DNA from: Hydrangea macrophylla | Taxonomy: Eukaryota > Streptophyta > Magnoliopsida > Cornales > Hydrangeaceae | Reading direction: 5' to 3' | Assembly: GCA_033977485.1 (NCBI GenBank) | Contig: CM066990.1 | Location: 15,256,001-15,320,000 of the forward strand | DNA length: 64,000 nucleotides | In this document: positions 56,987-64,000 of the stretch, in pieces | Layout: every line of letters starts with the position of its first letter | Numbering within the stretch: position 1 is the stretch's first letter | The notes under the pieces: model-generated | Told to the model about the DNA's origin: nothing | Database searches by the model: none | The model's input: only the letters and a program-made list of their open reading frames with translations | Made by a program: the position numbers and the translations under genes

Positions 56987-58290
56987 CTCTCTATATATAA
57001 TATACTTACATAGCACACATACTAAATGCATATAATGGAAAATACAACACACACATACGTACATATAGTATATACATACATAGGATCCGTGTGTGTGGTA
57101 GAGTGTGCATTGTGCTTTGGCAGTTTGGTGAGGTGGGGAGGAGTGTACGGGTGGCAGTGAGGGCAGTGGAGGTGATGGGTTGGTGAGGTGAGGGGTGGCA
57201 GGGGTGAGGGTGGAGGTCCGGTGGGTATTAGGGGGGGTGGTTGTGTAGGGAGTTTATCCAATAGATATAAGGGGTTAGGTTAGTACACTAGCCATTTAGG
57301 GTAAGATTCCCGTTGCCAAAAATGTATGGTTGAGTCGTCGTTTGGAATCACGTGCTATACAGTCTAAATTAATACAGATTTTATGAGTCCACGTGTAAGT
57401 CAGTCTGGGTCTATAATTTACGGTCTGAATCTAATATGACTGGGTCTAAAACGAAAATGTCAACAATCCGAATATTAACTTAATGTTCAGGATTAAAATA
57501 AAAATGTCGATATTATATATTATAATCCTAATTATAATTACAAAACTATCGGGTCCGAATATTACATATAAATCATGGTTACAAAATAAGTGACGACGAT
57601 TACATTAAATAATTTATAATAATAAATTAAGTGACCACGAATATGTGATACAATTTATAGTGATAAATAAAGCCATAGAGAAACATACAATTATAATTTT
57701 TTAAATGACAATAAATATTAAAATAAACTATAGTAATTAATTTAGCGACAACCAAATATTAAAATACGATTATATTATTACACGGGGGTCTAAATTTAGG
57801 CGATAATGAAAATATACATTATAACTCATAGTTATAAAATTAGCAGCGGTGAAAATGTAATGTAACCTGCAGTTAGAAATCTAAGTGATAGCTATTGTAT
57901 AATAATTTCTATGGTTATAATATTAATAACCACCAATTATAAAATCATTTAATATTAATAAATGGGGTCGGGTCTAAATTTAGGTGACACTGAAAACGTA
58001 CATTATAACATATAGTTATAAAATTACGCGGCTTCGAATATATGATATACCTTATCATTATAAAATAAGCGGTCATGAACTATATAATAAAATCTTTAGT
58101 TTATGAATTTTAAGCGACAGTGAACTATATGATATAACCTTTATTTTATAATATTAATGAGACAACGAATATAGAATATATCTTACAATTAAGCGACACA
58201 AATATTAAAACACGTAATTAATACATAGGGTCAGCCTAGAAATTTAGGAAATTACATAAATAAAGTACTAGAGATTTTACGGGTACTACA
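56987..58290 (-). repeat. 5' LTR of TekG, third piece
   Basis: It resumes ctctctatatataatatac and matches 27941-29241, ending gggtactaca at 58290, followed by the TSD tatat. AT-rich, no genes; the frame 57022-57261 (minus) also occurs in the left LTR at 27974-28213. Confidence 0.92.
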
Positions 58291-58295
58291 TATAT

Positions 58296-58745
58296 ACCTG
58301 GTATTGGCCATAATTCACAAGAACCAATGAGCAATTATCTCAGAAGGAAAGAGAGATTGTCGAGAGATACAAAGAGATGAAATCACAGGAAGAAGAAAAA
58401 CCAACTAAACTTGACTTTCATTCCTAGAAAGAATGTTTCACTTTCTATACTTGTGATTTTGAACGTCAAAGGCAGCACTCAAAGAGACTGATTAATGATA
58501 AAAACAGATTAATTGCAGACCTGTTATGAATATGGAGGAGTAGGGCATTTTGCTCCGTACTGTCCCAATGTTCAGATGGACGAATGCTGCTGGGGGAGGC
58601 ATGTTCCGAATCGTCTTCCAGCAAGAGCTATACTACTCTACTTTCCCTCCCTAATCTATTCTTCAGCCTAGGTGACTTACTGTCCAAAGGAAGGAGAAAG
58701 ACTGAATATATCCCCGTAAAATCAAAGCAAGTAGCTCTTTTCGCT
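58296..58745. other. Segment of unknown origin, right part
   Basis: This is the continuation of the foreign segment in AthN1 after the TekG insertion. On the + strand near 58519-58566 the text reads CYEYGGVGHFAPYCP, which looks like a CCHC zinc knuckle with its second Cys changed to Tyr. Upstream, a Glu/Lys-rich helical stretch (LSQKEREIVERYKEMKSQEE) ends in stops. It may be a decayed gag or plain chance. No intact gene. Confidence 0.35.
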
Positions 58746-60184
58746 ATGGTCATATGGTTCTTTAATGTTTACGACGGAAGATTATTTAGCATGGTAACAA
58801 ATATTTTAACTTGACTTATCAACCAAAACAAGAATAATGAGACTAAACAATGAGTTAATGCGCTATTTCAAGTGAAATTCGACAAACACAAAATGTATTT
58901 ATAACCCTCTAAAAAGAAAAGATAGGCTCAAAAGCTCACCGGATTTAGTCTCCACCATGTGTTATCTAGAAATCTGAATCATATTATAGTTCACATCAAA
59001 CATGTATTCAAGCGACTACGTGCAGTGCATAGGTTTATGTGCAAATCTATGATATAAAACTACGATTCGAACGATACATGACCTAAAACGTCATATCATG
59101 ACTTCAGAAAATATTTAATCACATCTTCTCATGTTTACCATTCTATAACAATCCAAGTTACATAACAAGATGTATTGACTAGAGATTGCAAAACCGTAGG
59201 TGACATCGTTTATTTAAGTACAAGTATCAAAAAAATTTCAAAATTTTGGTGTATATAATAATGTGCATGTGAGTACATACCCCCAAACCTAAACCTTTCA
59301 TTGCCCCCAAAGAAACAATAAAACGAAAGAAAGGAAAGTACATAGAGAAGGAACGATAGTACCTCGATTTCGGCAACCACAAACCAGGTGAACATATATA
59401 AATATAGCAATACAGTTCAAATGCTCCAAATGGAGACACTAATTCACCTGGCAATACTTTAAAGAAAATAAACTAACAACGAATAAGAAAAGCTAATATA
59501 TAATGCATATGTTTTTTCTTTTTATTTTGTTAATTAATTATTTATTTTTTTGTAAACAATAGAAACTAAACTAGAATTAAAAGAACGTAAAGGAAATAAA
59601 GAAAAACAAAATTAGAACTATGAAAACAAAGAAATACTTAATCTAAAATAAACTTAAGAGAAAAAAATATAAAAACAACTGACCAGGTGTGGGAGACAGG
59701 AGGTTAGAGAACAAAAGAGAAAATTCCTGAAAAACCTACCTCGCACGAGCGAGCGTCGCGCGCACGAATCCCTCTGAGAGACATTACTGTGGCTACTTTT
59801 ATGATTTCTGAAGAAAAAATTTCTAAGTCCCAGCGCGAGCCGCTCAGGCGAGACCCCTCGCGCGTGTGATTTTTGAGGCGCGACTAGAACCTGAGGCATA
59901 AATATAAAACTTGAAAAAAATTTCTCTAAGTGACAACCTCGCGCGAGTGGGCCACGCACGCGAGGCAGTTTTTTTTTCTCATTTTTCTTTCTTTCAGTGT
60001 AAATAAGTTCAAAATAAATTATCCTCGATCCCCAAACCTGTTCATAATGACCAAAACTGACTCAAATGACCCAAAAATGACCGAAAATGCTCAAAAACAA
60101 GAGAAATAGACGAAATAGAGCTTGGGTTGCCTCCCAAGAAGCACTATCTTTTACGTCTTTAGCTAGACCATTCTAGCTCAGGAC
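58746..60184 (-). other. AthN1 3' non-coding region, proximal part, with hairpin
   Basis: No gene. It matches AthN2 36120-37439. It contains PPT-like words at 59279-59290 and about 60027-60039, CG-rich words at 59740-59965 (cgcacgagcgagcgtcgcgcg, ctcgcgcgagtggg), and the hairpin at 60121-60138 (CTTGGGAGGCAACCCAAG on the minus strand). Confidence 0.75.
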
Positions 60185-62762
60185 TTATAGAGGCTGAAAA
60201 TCAGACTTTGTACCCCTAAGGATATCAGGAAGACTCCAGTGGTAAGCAGAAATCATGTCGCTATGAATTAATCCAATTGACAGTTCATCCTGATTATGTT
60301 CAAAACGATTTCGTACCTTCCGAGTAAATTCATCTTTGGGGTCCTAATTATTCAAATTCATCCGCTCACTACTCATCATATTATTTTCATTACTCACAGG
60401 TATTACGTAATTGGGTTCAATAGTTTGTCTTACCTCACTCTCTGCCTCACATAGATAATCGTCATCTTTGGGAGGTTGATCAATAGCACTTAAAATGTTC
60501 AATTTTAAGTTCATGTTCCCAAATGACACCTTCATTACCCCAGTCTGACAATTAACACGAGCGTTAGTGGTTGCTAAGAACAGACGACCTAGGATGACAG
60601 GAGTGTGTTTCCTAGCATCTAGCATGGGTTCAGTGTCAAGAACCATAAAATTGACAGGATAATAACATTTATCAACTTTTACTAAGACGTCCTTGACGAT
60701 TCCTCTAGGGATTTTAATAGAATGATCCGCTAATTTTATTATAGCGGCCATAGGTTTAAGTTCACCTAGTCCTAATTGTTTATAGACGTGATAAGGTAAG
60801 AGGTTAACAGTAGCTCCTAAGTCAAGGAGAGCCTGATGAATGTTAGTGTCACCTAGTACCTGGATCCTTATACTTTGGAGTAGCATGTTGGAAAATGGAG
60901 CTTACTTTTTCCGTGAGAAAGACCTTTTTCTGAGTATGACTGCGTATGTTGCGCTTTTGTGTGCAAAGGTCTTTTAGGCATTTAGCGTAAGCAGGAATTT
61001 GTTTTATCGCATCGAGGAATGGAATATTGATTTTTACTTGCTTAAACACCTCGAGTATATCTTCAGCTTTCGACTTTTTCTTAGAAAAATTTGACGGTTC
61101 CTCAACGTTTGGTGGAAAAGGCATTTTCGAAATATAATTAGTTGGGACCGGTTCTTTTTCTTTTCTACTTTGATTCACGTCCTCACCCATTTTTTTATTC
61201 GAATTAACGTTTAAATTTTTCTCACCCTTGTCCGGAAATTCAACAACTTCCTCTTCCCGAATAGTCGTCCTAGTCGAAACAGCGTTCACTTGCTCACTCT
61301 TACCCCCATTCTCGTATTGACCCTGAGGTTTCTGAATAGGTTGACTTGGCAACTTACTCTCAATCAAAAGGTTTAATGTACTCACTACTTGTCCTATTTG
61401 GGACTCTAGTTTTGCGATGGACTGGGTGTAGGAATGTACTAACTGGATTACTGACCCAAAGTTTTCAAGTGAGGCCAACACCTTCTCCTCAAATGCATTA
61501 TTACGTGGAGGTGGAAGAGGATTGGGTTGTTGGTAATGATATTGTTGAGGCTGAGTTCGATAAGTATTAGAAAAATTAGACGGCGTAGGATTATAATTAT
61601 TTTGTGGGAATTGTTGAATAGAATTAATGTGTTGCTCCACGAATTCTGGGAATTGAGATGCGGAAGGACATGCAAAGATATTATGTGACGGTGCAGAACA
61701 CAATGCACATACTTTGTGAGGAGGTGAATTGGACCTATTTCCCATCATCATAAATTGGTCAAGTTTTCTATTTAATTCTTGTATTTCGATTGAATGACTT
61801 GACTCAACTTTTACCTCTCCTTTTGGCGGTGGTAGGTATCCTTCAGAACGTACCGACACAGTCTGGTGCATCGAGTTCTCGCTTAACATTTCGAAAATCT
61901 TCCATGCCTCGTCAGCGCTTTTGTGCAGGAAAGTACCCGCACAAACAGCATCAACGGTATTCCGAATAGAGGGAATAAGCCCCTCGTAGAAGACTTGAAC
62001 TAATTGCCACTTAGGAACCTGATGATGTGGGCATGAGCGTAATAATTCTTTAAACTTTTTCCAAGTATCACAAAGCGTTTCCCTATCTTGCATCACAAAG
62101 TTTGTTATGGATTTCCTTATCTGATTTGTACGCATAATAGGGAAAAACTTTTGTAATAATGCGGTGTGTAAGGCTTCCCAGGTTTTAATTGTATTCGGCT
62201 CCAAAGATTGGAGCCAATACTTCGCTTTATCTTTTAAAGAGAATGGAAAGAGCCGCAGTTTCAATTCATCATCAGTTAAGCTTTGAATTTTTAAAGTAGA
62301 GCAGAAATATTGAAAATCCCCTAAATGTTGGTAAGGGTCTTCTTTAATACGACCAAGGAAAGAAGGAAGTAGCGAGATGGTAGATGACTTTATCACAAAG
62401 TGAGATGCCAACACCTCCGGTAAATCAATACATGTTTGTGGTGTGTAAGTCATAGGAATAAAGTAATCCCTAAGCGGAGGCGGCGAAGGTATATTATGAT
62501 TATTTACATTATTTCCGTTATTTCCATTATTTCCAACGTCAGCCATTGGAATAGGTTTTATTTTAAAAATTCAAGTTTTCCTTAACCTTTTAAGAGTACT
62601 TTGAATTTCGGCCTGAAATAGAGATGATGGTTCTGGAGTCAATTCGTCGTCTAGCAACCGAGCTCTAGAAGCTTGGGTTGAAGATCTATTAATTCTTAAG
62701 GTACGTTCAAGTTCAGGATCAAAAGTTTGTAATTCAGGTTTACTAGAACGTGTACCAAACAT
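60185..62762 (-). pseudogene. Gag-protease gene of AthN1
   Basis: ATG 62762 (MFGTRSSKPELQTFDPELER) starts a frame with TGA at 62571-62573. It then continues through the gag core (SLLPSFLGRIKEDPYQHLGDF, SLKDKAKYWLQSLEPNTIKT, CAGTFLHKSADEAWKIFEML) and a finger-like CALCSAPSHNIFACP. Near 60870 a deletion of about 20 bases relative to AthN2 shifts the frame into protease (ALLDLGATVNLLPYHVYKQL, VLDTEPMLDARKHTPVILG). A TAG at 60344 precedes the tail LPDILRGTKSDFQPL, ending at 60185. There is no RT or integrase. The structure equals that of AthN2, with more decay. Confidence 0.87.
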
Positions 62763-63247
62763 ACACTAAAAATAAAATAGCGACACTAAGACAAAAACTG
62801 ACTCCACAAATATAAGACGAAATCACGCAAATAAGGCAACAGGCACACAACTACTATGATGCATGAATTAATCCTGTAATGCAATGACCGCGTCAAGCCC
62901 AGCACCCCGGGTTTCCTAGCTAATGCACGTGAATTATCACTCCTAAACTAATGCAAATAGTGTATCTCAGCGCCCTGACTTACAGTGTTTGGAAGCAAAT
63001 TTCAAAGGAAGCGATTTAGTTTTTTTTTTCGCATAAGCTCCTTTGACGTGCACAACTGCTCCACTCAAAACGCTAGAATTTGATTACTTTGAGAAACTAC
63101 AAAACAAAAAAGAAAAGTTAGTAACTAAAAACAAAAACAAAAAATAAGAAAAAAAAAATAAAACATAATCTAGTATTTATGAATTAACTAAACTAAGATT
63201 CTAAAACTAAAGGTAGTAATGCAATCCCCGGCAACGACGCCAAAAAT
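62763..63247 (-). other. AthN1 leader and Asp-tRNA type primer binding site
   Basis: The PBS is at 63225-63242; the + strand reads TCCCCGGCAACGACGCCA, one base different from AthN2. Conserved leader blocks are tcaagcccagcaccccgg and taagctcctttgacg with aactgctccac. Confidence 0.85.
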
Positions 63248-64000
63248 TGATCTCATTAAAATCAAGATATAAAAGTATGCTTACTTATGCTTTACTTTCA
63301 AAAGATTTGCAGTGTGGAAGTAAAGGTCGAACCCACAGAGATTGAATTACTAAAGCACTTTAATTTTTAAAACCTAAATTTAGTTAATTAAGAAAAACAA
63401 ATTTTGGACTTAATTTGAATTAAACTAATAACAATAAAAGTAAATCTAAATTATGAAAGCAATTAAATATTTATTTTTATAATAAGTTTAAGGCACCTAG
63501 GATTGCAAATCCACCACTAGCTTCATAATAAGGGTATTTACGAATTACTTTAGCTTATTAAGTTGGATGATAATGGGGAATTGTAGCTACAAGCCTAATT
63601 CCTCCTTCAAGAAAATAACTATGGTTCAAGCACCAGCATAATCCATCTTCAGTTAGCACGAATTATCCCACACTAAACTAAGGTTGTGGTATAGTCCGTC
63701 TAATCTAGGCATGCACTATTCGGATACTTAATAGCACAATTCAATTAAGGACCATTACATGTAAATAATCTAAACAAACACAGAAAGCATAGATCATTGA
63801 GCACACTACCATCAAAATAGATCTAAGACAAGAGTAAACTTTGAAAGTAACGATTTAATCAATAAAAACACGATTTATTTATAAAAAACCTCGAAACATG
63901 TAATTGTCATCCATACATAATAAAACTAAAATAAAAACATAAAATACACCCTATTACTTGGCTAGGGTTTCATTGAAACCCTAGATCTTGAGTTTAGTTG
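63248..64000 (-). repeat. 5' LTR of AthN1, cut by the window edge
   Basis: It starts tgatctcattaaaatcaag and aligns with the first 750 bases of the AthN2 LTRs (agtgtggaagtaaaggtcga; gcaaatccaccactagcttc), at clearly lower identity than the two AthN2 LTRs show to each other. Confidence 0.88.

Larger units (their letters stand above)
24006..58290 (-). mobile_element. TekG: gag-only Tekay element with 5.2 kb LTRs, carrying two nested elements
   Basis: Without its insertions the element is about 13 kb: left LTR 24006-29241, internal region 29242-31878, right LTR in three pieces ending at 58290. The internal region holds only PBS, leader, a gag gene and the PPT, so RT, RNase H and integrase are absent and each LTR is twice as long as the inside. 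The TSD is TATAT. AthN2 and TatE both sit in the right (5') LTR. By eye the LTRs differ at about 6 sites in the first 370 bases. Confidence 0.93.
21836..64000 (-). mobile_element. AthN1: gag-PR-only Athila element split by later insertions
   Basis: The element reads right to left. It has a 5' LTR running off the window (63248-64000), Asp-type PBS, leader, gag and protease without RT or integrase, hairpin, 3' non-coding region, PPT, and a truncated 3' LTR (about 21836-22047). Its two halves, 22048-23285 and 58746-63247, align end to end with the uninterrupted AthN2 internal region (34897-36110 and 36120-40616). Between them lie a 1.2 kb segment of other origin and the TekG nest. The gag-PR gene carries stops and a frameshift. 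Confidence 0.85.

Overview
This window looks like repeat-rich nuclear DNA of a flowering plant. Nearly all of it is nested LTR retrotransposons. The clades seen (Ty3/gypsy Tekay-type chromoviruses, Athila, Tat, plus Ty1/copia) and the primer sites (initiator Met-tRNA and Asp-tRNA types) are those of angiosperms. I recognise no ordinary cellular gene. Percent and count statements below are by eye.

Left part, all on the + strand: a Tekay chromovirus end (TekA, 1-4390: integrase remnant, chromodomain, 3.26 kb 3' LTR with a 92-bp tandem array) sits in a copia element (CopC, 4391-6598: RT end and RNase H, 3' LTR). CopC sits in an older Tekay pol pseudogene (TekB, 6599-8383). TekB is cut on its right by an Athila element with full gag-pol (AthF, 8384 to about 21835: 5' LTR, Asp-type PBS, gag, PR, RT, RH, INT, and two further ORFs after pol). 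AthF has lost its 3' LTR.

Right part, all on the - strand: a gag-PR-only Athila element (AthN1, about 21836 to beyond 64000) holds a 1.2 kb segment of unknown origin, with a short SSU-rRNA-like stretch. That segment is split by a gag-only Tekay element with 5.2 kb LTRs (TekG, 24006-58290, TSD TATAT). TekG's right LTR is broken twice: by a second gag-PR-only Athila element (AthN2, 33529-41971, TSD AAACG) and by a 12.7 kb Tat element (TatE, 44306-56986, TSD CTCTC).

The most unusual content is in TatE. Between pol and its 3' LTR lie two genes in the opposite direction to gag-pol. They have clearly related promoters with identical spacing of a G-box, an E2F-like site and a TATA box, and related 3' ends. 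The first is a single intact 364-codon frame. The second reads as four exons joined by three canonical introns that all keep frame, with three in-frame stops. Introns antisense to the genomic RNA would not be removed during retrotransposition, which explains how they persist. Other points of interest are a palindromic 14-mer array before the copia TATA box, CG-rich word arrays before Athila TATA boxes, conserved hairpins just after the coding regions of Tekay and Athila elements, and a tandem repeat open in all three frames of one strand.

Working relations: the gag-only and gag-PR-only elements carry LTRs, primer sites and packaging-type leaders but no polymerase, so they would have needed enzymes from elements such as AthF or a complete Tekay. 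No element here is free of stop codons or truncation in its enzymes.
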